This document shows positions 1 through 5,290 of a stretch of DNA of 5,931 bases, piece by piece. Each line of letters starts with the position of its first letter. Position 1 is the first letter of the stretch. The stretch comes from Acidobacteriota bacterium (GTDB taxonomy: Bacteria; Acidobacteriota; Terriglobia; UBA7540), in assembly GCA_021789565.1 (NCBI GenBank), contig JAJYJL010000585.1, forward strand, positions 1-5,931. The letters run 5' to 3'. A model generated the notes under the pieces. It was not told where the DNA came from. It was given only the letters and a program-made list of their open reading frames with translations, and did not search any database. The position numbers and the translations under genes are program-made.

Positions 1-80
1 ATTGGTACCTTCGAAATTGCGCTCCACCGGGGAAGATACAAGTGAATGTGGATTCAGCGGAGGGTTCCTTGACAGCGCGC

Positions 81-272
81 TCAGGCGGCCTTGGTCACTT
101 TACCGGCGCGAATGCAGGCCGTGCACACGCGAAGGGTCTTGCGGGCGCCATTAACAATCGCATGGACGCGCTGGAGGTTAGGGTTCCACCTTCGGCGGGT
201 GACGTTGTGAGCGTGGCTCACATTATTTCCGTAAGAAGGAGCCTTACCACAAATTTCGCATTGACGCGCCAT
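81..272 (-). CDS. rpmB: 50S ribosomal protein L28, zinc-ribbon form
   Basis: This is a structural protein of the large ribosomal subunit. The 63-residue product starts [10 protein letters not shown] and has paired cysteines at 5/8 and 50/53 (CEIC and CTAC), the arrangement of the zinc-binding form of L28. The central [18 protein letters not shown] stretch is the typical basic, RNA-contacting L28 core. The length fits the short C+ form; the E. coli cysteine-free form is longer (78 residues). The ATG at 270-272 is chosen because AAAGGAG (279-285) lies 6 nt upstream; the in-frame TTG at 278 would overlap the ribosome binding site. The gene is divergent from the foldase gene, with only 17 bp between the start codons, so its promoter must lie inside the neighbouring reading frame. 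No clear terminator is visible in the 80 bases downstream. Identification is very secure. Confidence 0.97.
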   Translation of the reverse strand: MARQCEICGKAPSYGNNVSHAHNVTRRRWNPNLQRVHAIVNGARKTLRVCTACIRAGKVTKAA

Positions 273-289
273 CAACAACTCCTTTAGAA

Positions 290-1459
290 ATGGACGAGAT
301 ATTGAAAATGCAAACCTCTATTTTATCAGATGTACGCTCTGTTGCCTACCGTCACTTTGCTCGAGCCAGCCTGCCGGGCCGCGCAGCCCTGCGCAACCTC
401 CGCAAGAGTCTGGGACAAGCCTCTGGCAACCCCCGCCTGGCATCTGCGGCCTGGTTGGCTGGCATTGCCGCTGTTATGCTGCTGATGCCGGCCTGCCAGC
501 GCAAGAACACAGCCTCCGGCACCGTCTGGGCGGAAGTTGACGGGCGCCCGATTTACCAGGAACAGGTGGACCGGATTTACCGCGCGAGACCCCGCACATC
601 GAGCGATGCTGACGACAAGGAAGAAGAGCTTACCTTTAAGCTCAATATTCTGAATGAGCTTATCAACAACCAGATTCTGATGGCCTACGCTGCCCATTCC
701 GGAATCACCGTTTCTGAGTCGGACATTGACACCAAGGTCGCCCAGCTGAAGAGCCCCTACTCCCAACAGCAGTTTGAACAGGAACTGAATCAGCGCGGCA
801 TGAGTGAAAACGACTTCCGGGACGAGGTCAGGACCAAGCTGACGTTGGGCAAGCTGATTAACCGTGACGTCAACGCACGGGTTTCTGTGAGCGACCAGGA
901 GATTTCTGCCTATTACCAGAAAAACAAGTCCTCCTTTGATGTTCCGGAGACCAAATACCATCTGGCCCAGATCGAAGTCACACCGGGGTCGAACATAGAA
1001 GTCCACAACTTGAAGAATGACGACGCCAAGACGCCGCAAATGGCGCAGCGTAAGATTCAGGCCCTCTATGCCCAGCTTCGTGCCGGACAGGACTTTGCCT
1101 CCGTCGCACAGAACTACTCCGAGGACCCGGCCACCGCTATGAACGGCGGAGACATGGGTTTTGTTCCGGAGTCGGCGCTGGCCTCGAATCCGGCGCTCGC
1201 ACATGTGGTCAAGTCGCTGAAAGTGGGCCAATTTTCCGACATCATCACGGCTCGCGGTGGTTACCACATCATCAAGCTTCTGGGTATTGAGAATGCAGGC
1301 CAGTTGTTGCTCTCAGACCCGAAAGTGCAGAGCCGAATCCGCGAAACGCTGATGAATGAAAAGGAGCAATTGCTCCAGGCCGCTTATATTGAAAACCTGC
1401 GGGACAAGGCCAAGGTCCGCAACCTGCTGGCTGAGCAGATTGTGAAGGCCGCGCAGTAG
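290..1459 (+). CDS. SurA/PrsA-like parvulin peptidyl-prolyl isomerase, predicted lipoprotein
   Basis: A periplasmic foldase predicted to isomerise proline peptide bonds and chaperone exported or outer-membrane proteins. The 389 residues comprise a long basic N-terminus, a hydrophobic stretch (50-66), a probable lipobox ending at Cys69 (LLMPAC), a SurA-type N-terminal helical chaperone region (about 78-215, including [11 protein letters not shown] and [18 protein letters not shown]) and one parvulin domain (about 220-333). The parvulin domain has the typical [23 protein letters not shown] and GGYHIIKLL blocks. A C-terminal helix follows. SurA of E. coli has two parvulin domains; this has one, like PrsA and PpiD-type proteins. 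The start is uncertain: ATG 290 has no clear ribosome binding site, whereas ATG 308 has GGACGAG 9 nt upstream and would give 383 residues. Even from 308 about 43 residues precede the hydrophobic stretch, unusually long for a lipoprotein signal. The gene is convergent with the biotinyl carrier gene. Confidence 0.92.
   Translation: MDEILKMQTSILSDVRSVAYRHFARASLPGRAALRNLRKSLGQASGNPRLASAAWLAGIAAVMLLMPACQRKNTASGTVWAEVDGRPIYQEQVDRIYRARPRTSSDADDKEEELTFKLNILNELINNQILMAYAAHSGITVSESDIDTKVAQLKSPYSQQQFEQELNQRGMSENDFRDEVRTKLTLGKLINRDVNARVSVSDQEISAYYQKNKSSFDVPETKYHLAQIEVTPGSNIEVHNLKNDDAKTPQMAQRKIQALYAQLRAGQDFASVAQNYSEDPATAMNGGDMGFVPESALASNPALAHVVKSLKVGQFSDIITARGGYHIIKLLGIENAGQLLLSDPKVQSRIRETLMNEKEQLLQAAYIENLRDKAKVRNLLAEQIVKAAQ
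320..348 (-). promoter_or_regulatory. Candidate extended -10 promoter for rpmB
   Basis: On the minus strand there is TAAAAT at 320-325 (5 of 6 matches to TATAAT) preceded by TGA, giving an extended -10 TGn motif (320-328). TAGGCA (343-348, 4 of 6 matches to TTGACA) lies 17 nt further upstream. Transcription would start near 313 and give a leader of about 40 nt containing the rpmB ribosome binding site. The promoter lies inside the first codons of the divergent foldase gene. It was identified by eye only, and promoter consensus in this lineage is uncertain. Confidence 0.4.
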
Positions 1460-1479
1460 ACACGAGTCCGAGGGCACAG

Positions 1480-2025
1480 TTATTCCAGCCGCAGCAGCCT
1501 GGCGCCGGCTTCGATCCCGATGCCTTCCTGCACGTGAACATCGGTGATGCGTCCGGCGCGCGGCGCCCGCAATTCGTTTTGCATCTTCATCGCTTCAATT
1601 ACCACCAGGCCCTGGTCCTGCGCCACCTCCTGGTCCCGGCTTACCAGCACCCGCACAATTTTCCCGGGCATGGGCGCGAGTACGTCGAGCGGGCCCTCGT
1701 GCGCAAAGGCCTGCCCTGCAAACCTCCGAGTCCGCGGGTCGCGGATCCCGACGCGGAAATCGTACTCTGCGATGGTGACAATCCAGTTGTCCACCTCGCC
1801 CGGCCTGCCGTCTGGCGCCGGAGCCACGCGAGCTTCGTACGATTGGCCATCAATCAGAATCGAATAGTGGCCGGGGCGGATTTCCGTCCAGTCGGCATCG
1901 AGCGGCTTGTCATCGACCGAAAACCGGGGCTTCTCGCGGCCGCTCTTGCCGTCGGACGGGCCTACAATCGTGAGCTGGTGATCGCTGGTTTGTGAATCTT
2001 CCCGCAATTCGATTTCGAATCTCAT
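1480..2025 (-). CDS. Biotinyl carrier (BCCP-type) subunit of an acyl-CoA carboxylase
   Basis: This protein carries the biotin that moves a carboxyl group from the biotin carboxylase site to a carboxyltransferase. The 181-residue product has a C-terminal biotinyl domain (about 112-181): the APMPGKIV turn at 117-124 and EAMKM with biotinyl Lys147, which is 34 residues from the C-terminus as usual. The N-terminal half (about 33-100) includes FSVDDKPLDADWTEIRPGHY and NWIVTIAEYDFRVGIRDPR. It resembles the BT/linker domain between the biotin carboxylase and biotinyl parts of propionyl- or methylcrotonyl-CoA carboxylase alpha chains, rather than the Ala/Pro-rich linker of E. coli AccB. The ATG is preceded by AGGA 5 nt upstream. 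It follows the biotin carboxylase gene after 15 nt, in the same reading frame, so the two are surely co-transcribed. Which acyl-CoA is used cannot be told without the carboxyltransferase. Confidence 0.93.
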   Translation of the reverse strand: MRFEIELREDSQTSDHQLTIVGPSDGKSGREKPRFSVDDKPLDADWTEIRPGHYSILIDGQSYEARVAPAPDGRPGEVDNWIVTIAEYDFRVGIRDPRTRRFAGQAFAHEGPLDVLAPMPGKIVRVLVSRDQEVAQDQGLVVIEAMKMQNELRAPRAGRITDVHVQEGIGIEAGARLLRLE

Positions 2026-2040
2026 GGAGTTCCTGTTCTT

Positions 2041-3558
2041 TCACCGCCCGGGCCAGTGGTTTAATTCCTCAGCACGGCCCGCGGTTTTCCACCGCGAAGC
2101 CCCTCCGTTCTGCGGGGACCCGCGGCGATGCGAGTCCTGCCTCCTGCGCATTTCGAGCGCGGCTGCCAGAATAGCCACGCGGCCGAGTTCCGAAGGCGGG
2201 GGGATTTTAAGCGTGCCTTCCGCGAGCATCCGGTCGATGAATCCCGTGTCGAGTTGCCCCTCCACAAATTCGGGATGCGCTAAAAGTTGCCGGAAGAATA
2301 GCAGATTGGTCTGTGGACCGGCCACTTCATACTCGCTCAACGCGCGCCGCATGCGGGCTACGGCCTGCAGGCGATCCGTTCCCCATACCACCAGCTTGGC
2401 CAGCAGCGGATCGTATTCCAGCGGCACCCGCCAGCCCTCGTAAACGCCGCTGTCACTGCGGACGCCAGGCCCCGAGGGGATAGCCAGCCGGGTGATCAGC
2501 CCGGGAGAAGGGAAGAACCCGCGCGCGGGATCTTCCGCGTAAATTCGCGCTTCAATCGCGGCGCCGCGCAGTTGCACGTCATCCTGCCGCCAGCCGAGCC
2601 GCTCGCCGGCGGCGATCTGGATCTGCTCCTTGACAAGGTCGATGCCCACCACCAGTTCTGTGACCGGGTGCTCCACCTGGAGCCGGGCATTCATTTCGAG
2701 GAAATAGAAATTGCGGTCCTGGTCAATCAGGAACTCCGCCGTACCGGCGTTGGTGTAGCCGCCCAGCTTGCCGATTCGCACCGCAGTCTCGCCCATGCGG
2801 CGGCGAAGCTCTGCATCGAGCATCGGCGAAGGGCATTCTTCCAGCACCTTCTGGTGGCGCCGCTGCAGCGAGCATTCGCGCTCGCCGAGATAAATCAGAT
2901 TGCCGTGCGTGTCGCCGAGAAGCTGGATCTCCACGTGGCGTGGCCGTTCAATGCGCTTTTCGAGATACACCGACGGGTCGTTGAAGGCGTTCTGAGCTTC
3001 CGAGCGGGCGTTGCGGTAAGCGGACTCCAGTTCCTGCTCAGTTTCGACCATCCGCAGGCCTTTGCCGCCGCCGCCCGCCGACGCCTTCAGCATTACGGGA
3101 AAGCCGATCTTGCGAGCCACGCGAACTACTTCCTCAAAGCTTTCTAGATTGGCGTCCGTGCCGGGAATCACGGGCAGGCCGGCGTTCATCACCAGGCGCC
3201 GGGCGGCCGTCTTGGAGCCCATCAGCTCCATAGCCTCAGCCGCCGGCCCGATAAAAACAATGCCTGCGTCACGGCAGGCGCGGGCGAAGTCGGGGTTCTC
3301 GGCCAGGAAGCCGTAACCGGGATGGATGGCTTCAGCGCCCGATCTTTGCGCGGCGTCAATGATGCGGTCAATGCGGAGATAGCTCTCGATTGCGGGCGCG
3401 GGGCCGATGGGGAGCGCTTCGTCGGCATAGCGCACGTGCAGCCCCTTACGGTCCACTTCCGAATAAACCGCCACGCTGCGAATGCCCATCTCGCGGCAGG
3501 CGCGCATCACCCGCACCGCAATTTCACCGCGATTGGCAACCAGAATCTTCTTGAACAA
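2041..3558 (-). CDS. accC: Biotin carboxylase subunit of acetyl-/propionyl-CoA carboxylase
   Basis: Cytosolic ATP-grasp enzyme that carboxylates biotin on its carrier partner using ATP and bicarbonate. Of 505 residues, the first ~445 match the usual carboxylase: N-terminal KKILVANRGEIAVRV (3-17), HPGYGFLAEN (79-88), Lys116, the glycine-rich lid KASAGGGGKG (158-167), RECSLQRRHQK (227-237), and FLEMNARLQVEHPVTE (286-301). The latter holds Glu288, Asn290, Arg292 and Glu296, at the same numbers as the E. coli catalytic residues; Arg338 is also kept. The last ~60 residues (VAILAAALEMRRRQ, then SRWKTAGRAEELNHWPGR) extend beyond E. coli AccC (449 residues) and resemble the helix and linker after the carboxylase domain in fused alpha chains. 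The start is TTG (3556-3558), with GAGGAG (3564-3569) 5 nt upstream and no better alternative. It is the first gene of an operon with the carrier gene at 1480-2025; no carboxyltransferase gene is in the window. Confidence 0.96.
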   Translation of the reverse strand: MFKKILVANRGEIAVRVMRACREMGIRSVAVYSEVDRKGLHVRYADEALPIGPAPAIESYLRIDRIIDAAQRSGAEAIHPGYGFLAENPDFARACRDAGIVFIGPAAEAMELMGSKTAARRLVMNAGLPVIPGTDANLESFEEVVRVARKIGFPVMLKASAGGGGKGLRMVETEQELESAYRNARSEAQNAFNDPSVYLEKRIERPRHVEIQLLGDTHGNLIYLGERECSLQRRHQKVLEECPSPMLDAELRRRMGETAVRIGKLGGYTNAGTAEFLIDQDRNFYFLEMNARLQVEHPVTELVVGIDLVKEQIQIAAGERLGWRQDDVQLRGAAIEARIYAEDPARGFFPSPGLITRLAIPSGPGVRSDSGVYEGWRVPLEYDPLLAKLVVWGTDRLQAVARMRRALSEYEVAGPQTNLLFFRQLLAHPEFVEGQLDTGFIDRMLAEGTLKIPPPSELGRVAILAAALEMRRRQDSHRRGSPQNGGASRWKTAGRAEELNHWPGR

Positions 3559-3581
3559 TGGGTCTCCTCAATTAATTGTCG

Positions 3582-3600
3582 CGGCGGCCTATAACCGCCG
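3582..3600 (-). other. Leader hairpin upstream of the biotin carboxylase gene
   Basis: A perfect 6-bp GC stem (3582-3587 with 3595-3600) closes a 7-nt loop, 12 nt upstream of the carboxylase ribosome binding site. The core GGCGG-loop-CCGCC (3583-3599) matches 15 of 17 positions of a hairpin at 5035-5051, at almost the same distance from the next minus-strand start codon. There is no T-run, so it is not an intrinsic terminator. It could be a leader regulatory structure or a dispersed repeat. Confidence 0.45.
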
Positions 3601-3656
3601 GTTCGTTCGCTATAAAAATCCGGCGTTCACAGAGGGCCGCTACAACTCGCAGCCGG

Positions 3657-3682
3657 GGCATTGCTTTTTATGCCACAGGCAT
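3657..3682 (-). other. Two alternative small hairpins in the carboxylase leader
   Basis: On the plus strand GGCAT (3657-3661), ATGCC (3670-3674) and GGCAT (3678-3682) lie in a row. The middle arm can pair with either neighbour: an 8-nt loop on one side, a 3-nt ACA loop on the other. Both stems are perfect but only 5 bp. They fall just downstream of the candidate promoter at 3696-3724. Chance occurrence is quite possible. Confidence 0.25.
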
Positions 3683-3695
3683 GTTTGACAGCCTG

Positions 3696-3724
3696 ATTAT
3701 ACACGTGCTCACTGCAGATGACGC
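3696..3724 (-). promoter_or_regulatory. Candidate promoter for the carboxylase operon
   Basis: On the minus strand a perfect TATAAT lies at 3696-3701. At 17 nt spacing the -35 region is GCGTCA (3719-3724), only 3 of 6 matches to TTGACA. Transcription would begin near 3689, giving a leader of about 130 nt that contains the hairpins at 3657-3682 and 3582-3600. It is the only full -10 consensus seen upstream of the gene, but the weak -35 keeps this tentative. Confidence 0.3.
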
Positions 3725-3776
3725 CCTCACCCCCGCGTTGCGGTTCCCCTCTTCCGCGAGCGGGCGAGGGCTGGGG
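3724..3776. repeat. REP-like palindromic intergenic element
   Basis: A GC-rich stretch holds two adjacent stem-loops: CCGC-GTT-GCGG (3733-3743), then an 11-pair stem with one mismatch and a tight GA loop (3747-3757 with 3760-3770). The flanks are CCCTCACCCC-like and GGGCTGGGGA-like. This CCCTC...CCGCNNGCGG...GAGGG layout is what I know from dispersed intergenic palindromes in many Gram-negative genomes. It lies between two minus-strand genes and has no T-run. Its copy number in the genome cannot be judged from one window. Confidence 0.55.
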
Positions 3777-3824
3777 AGAATAAAGACGACATCATTGTCC
3801 CATGTCCTGCGCCGTGGGCTAGAG

Positions 3825-3869
3825 TATGGCGCTCCTCCAGAGCTGCCATAGCCGATGGCTGTGCTGGAG
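3825..3869. other. Two overlapping, mutually exclusive hairpins
   Basis: TATGGC (3825-3830) pairs with GCCATA (3845-3850), continued by a G-T pair and three more pairs across a one-base bulge, with a 5-nt loop at 3835-3839. Alternatively, CTCCAG (3835-3840, counting c3835 t3836 c3837 c3838 a3839 g3840) pairs with CTGGAG (3864-3869), with an inner GCCAT/ATGGC stem (3845-3849 with 3855-3859) around a 5-nt loop. The folds share bases and cannot coexist. They lie directly beside the tandem repeats that start at 3871. Confidence 0.35.
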
Positions 3870-3870
3870 A

Positions 3871-4032
3871 TGTTTTCAACGGCATAGCACGGTTTGTTTT
3901 CGGGTTCGTTTTCGGGTTCGTTTTTTCCACAGCTACCTGTTTTCAATAACTTCCCGGCTTCGTTTTGGGTTCGTTCGGGTTCGTTTTTTGGCGCCGATCC
4001 TGTGTTTTCAATAATTTCTCGGGTTCGTTTTT
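3871..4032. repeat. Nested tandem repeat: GGGTTCGTTTT units within a ~65-bp period
   Basis: Short unit: exact GGGTTCGTTTT at 3902, 3914, 3977 and 4021. Degenerate or shortened copies are at 3890, 3956 and 3967. Spacing is 12 bp in the first cluster and 10-11 bp in the second. Long unit: TGTTTTCAA begins at 3871, 3938 and 4003, each followed by about ten variable bases and then the short units, giving periods of 67 and 65 bp with the third copy cut short. The blocks 3938-3966 and 4003-4031 match at 26 of 29 positions. Read on the minus strand the units encode NEPE or KTNP motifs, depending on frame. They lie immediately downstream of the gene at 4044-5009. Confidence 0.85.
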
Positions 4033-4050
4033 CAAAAATAAAATTATTTT
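3943..4050 (-). other. Open -1 frame tail of the upstream gene, encoding NEP and KTNP motifs
   Basis: The gene at 4044-5009 ends ACA AAA TAA. If the ribosome slipped back one base on AAA (4047-4049 to 4048-4050, same triplet), or one base had been lost or gained here, translation would continue for 34 residues to a TGA at 3943-3945. The tail begins IILFLKNEPEKLLKTQ and contains QKTNPNEPKTKPG. The repeated NEP and KTNP motifs come straight from the tandem DNA repeat. From memory, proteins of this family in other soil and planctomycete genomes often end in such KTNP/NEP tails. Whether this tail is translated cannot be seen from the sequence. Confidence 0.35.
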
Positions 4051-5009
4051 GTCCCACCCACCTCACTTGCCATCGCTTGTGCGGCCAATTCCTCCCGCTT
4101 GCGGTTGGCCTGAATCTCGGTCAGGAGCCTTAGTTTGCGCTCGATGAGCCGATCGAGCGTGTACTCCTGCCGGACCGCGGAGGTCCAATCCGGATGGACG
4201 GGCGCCAGAGCCGAATCGCGCAGGGCGGGCGAGATGTGGACGTGTTCCTGAAGGAAGAGGGCATATTCTTCCACGACGTCGCGGGTCTCTTCCTCGATCG
4301 CCATTTTCAGGCCGGCGGCGAGCGCCTGCTGCTCTTCGGTCTCGATGCCGGCTTCGCGGAGCTGCCGGTAGCTGTTGGCGATCTGGGCGCCGCGCAGGGT
4401 GGGCGTTTGGCCATAGAGCATGGTGATAACGGGGTCGATGTCCTGCCTGAAATCCCGCCTCGCGACCAGCGCCGAGAGGGTTTCAAGCTGCGAGAGGATT
4501 TCTCCGAACCGGGCCGGAGACCTGGAAGCGCGGCGCAGGCCGGACTTCAGGACTTCCTCCTGCGAAATGTCCGCCGATTGGCGGCCGACTTCCAGCGCCC
4601 GGCGGTGGCGGTCCAGTTCCAGCATCTCCAGGTTGCGCAACTGCAAGCCTTCCTGGGCGCGGTTGAGCCGCCGCTTCTTCCAGGCCAGCACGGCAATGTC
4701 CTCCACCAGCATGCGCTCCATGGCGTCGGCGGGCTGGCGGCTGGCGATCAGGCTTTCGCGGAAGGCTTGAAACTCAAGCGGGTCTTCGCCCAGCAGCAGC
4801 ATGCTCTGCTCCATGGTGCGGGGGGCCGTATAGTGCCCGTACTTGAGGCCGTTCAGCGCCGCGCGGCGCTTGCCGGCTTCGGTGCGCGGGCCGGTGGATT
4901 TCTGCGCGTTCCTGCGATTGGATTCCAGTTGCCGGGGTGTGAGTCTGGCGCCCGTCTTTTCCACAATGTCCTCCTCGGGCAGTCCGTAGCGGCGGGTTGA
5001 TCCCGCCAT
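4044..5009 (-). CDS. Uncharacterised charged helical protein with NRRNAQKSTGPRT motif
   Basis: I know this as an orphan family without established function. The 321-residue product has no cysteine, signal peptide or membrane segment. In order: LTPRQLESNRRNAQKSTGPRT (23-43) and a basic GKRRAALNGLKYGHY block (46-60), GEDPLEFQAFRESL (74-87), a long helix MLVEDIAVLAWKKRRLNR (100-117), heptad-rich helices to about residue 255, and a closing amphipathic EYTLDRLIERKLRLLTEIQ (282-300). The basic N-terminal motif suggests nucleic-acid contact; this is inference. The start is uncertain: ATG 5009 has no good ribosome binding site, while GTG at 4962-4964 follows GAGGAGG (4970-4976) at 5 nt and would give 306 residues with the motif nearer the N-terminus. 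The gene is flanked by two short-repeat families, and its last codons overlap a TGGGACAAA motif. It may be a domesticated or repeat-associated mobile gene. Confidence 0.8.
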   Translation of the reverse strand: MAGSTRRYGLPEEDIVEKTGARLTPRQLESNRRNAQKSTGPRTEAGKRRAALNGLKYGHYTAPRTMEQSMLLLGEDPLEFQAFRESLIASRQPADAMERMLVEDIAVLAWKKRRLNRAQEGLQLRNLEMLELDRHRRALEVGRQSADISQEEVLKSGLRRASRSPARFGEILSQLETLSALVARRDFRQDIDPVITMLYGQTPTLRGAQIANSYRQLREAGIETEEQQALAAGLKMAIEEETRDVVEEYALFLQEHVHISPALRDSALAPVHPDWTSAVRQEYTLDRLIERKLRLLTEIQANRKREELAAQAMASEVGGTK

Positions 5010-5019
5010 CGGCCCAACA

Positions 5020-5051
5020 GTTTCAGCACGCGATGGCGGCCTGAAACCGCC
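5020..5051 (-). repeat. Hairpin upstream of the orphan gene, matching the carboxylase leader hairpin
   Basis: GGCGG (5035-5039) pairs with CCGCC (5047-5051) around a 7-nt CCTGAAA loop, 25 nt upstream of ATG 5009. It agrees at 15 of 17 positions with 3583-3599, which is 24 nt upstream of the carboxylase start. An alternative stem, GTTTCAG (5020-5026) with CTGAAAC (5041-5047), uses the same loop bases and excludes the first. It could be a dispersed palindrome or a shared regulatory site. Confidence 0.5.
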
Positions 5052-5157
5052 TCGACTGCCACCTTTTCATGGCCTGTTCCTGCCGTCAGAACGCGGAGCG
5101 TTTGGGCTCCACAGGACCGCTTCGGAACACTGGCCCTTCAAGCATAGCAGCGTGAAA

Positions 5158-5184
5158 TGGGACGCGTGGGACGTATGGGACAAA
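5158..5184 (+). repeat. Three 9-bp TGGGAC-NNN tandem units
   Basis: TGGGAC occurs at 5158, 5167 and 5176, each followed by three bases (GCG, GTA, AAA). Because the period is 9 bp, one plus-strand frame reads WDAWDVWDK and stays open into the AT-rich tract, ending at TGA 5215-5217, but there is no supported start. The last unit, TGGGACAAA (5176-5184), recurs in inverted orientation at 4048-4056, the 3' end of the orphan gene, and both are followed outward by an AT-rich segment. Confidence 0.75.
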
Positions 5185-5253
5185 CGCGAAAATAAATTTT
5201 ACGGCCTTGTAGAATGAGTTGGGTGGGAGTTTTGATTTAAAGTTTAGGTTTAA

Positions 5254-5290
5254 GAAAAATCGGGGCGACTGTTACAAATTGAGACAGTCG
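5254..5290 (-). terminator. Possible weak terminator of the carboxylesterase gene
   Basis: CGACTGT (5266-5272) pairs perfectly with ACAGTCG (5284-5290) over an 11-nt loop. On the minus strand the stem is followed by CCCCGATTTTTCTT, so the T-run begins about six bases after the stem, further than in a classic intrinsic terminator. It lies about 95 nt past the carboxylesterase stop. Confidence 0.35.

Noticed and set aside
42..287. An 81-codon plus-strand open frame at the left end
   Set aside because: It is antisense to rpmB, which is unmistakable, and has no ribosome binding site or family resemblance.
326..1267. A 313-codon open frame on the minus strand
   Set aside because: It is antisense to the foldase gene, whose plus-strand protein shows clear SurA and parvulin blocks. 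The minus product has no recognisable domain and arises from codon bias in GC-rich DNA.
1460..1479. Bidirectional terminator between the convergent foldase and carrier genes
   Set aside because: The 20-bp gap has no stem-loop and no T-run; termination must occur inside the opposing genes or by another mechanism.
2572..3147. A 191-codon plus-strand open frame
   Set aside because: It lies wholly inside the biotin carboxylase gene, which is certain from its catalytic motifs; there is no ribosome binding site and no family resemblance.
3685..3690. TTGACA on the plus strand as a promoter -35 box
   Set aside because: No acceptable -10 follows at 16-18 nt and there is no plus-strand gene downstream.
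3871..4032. CRISPR array
   Set aside because: Units are 10-12 bp, nearly back-to-back and with irregular spacing; the 65-bp period lacks constant-size unique spacers, and no cas gene is present.
3668..4066. A 132-codon minus-strand frame through the repeats, as an independent gene
   Set aside because: It starts inside the orphan gene with no ribosome binding site, its composition is dictated by the DNA repeats, and its end runs through the REP-like palindrome. It is better read as repeat sequence.
4194..5000. A 268-codon plus-strand open frame opposite the orphan gene
   Set aside because: The minus-strand protein matches a family motif I recognise, while the plus product looks like a GC-bias shadow rich in Gly, Ala and Leu. 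Because the orphan gene is poorly characterised, this rejection is a little less certain than the others.
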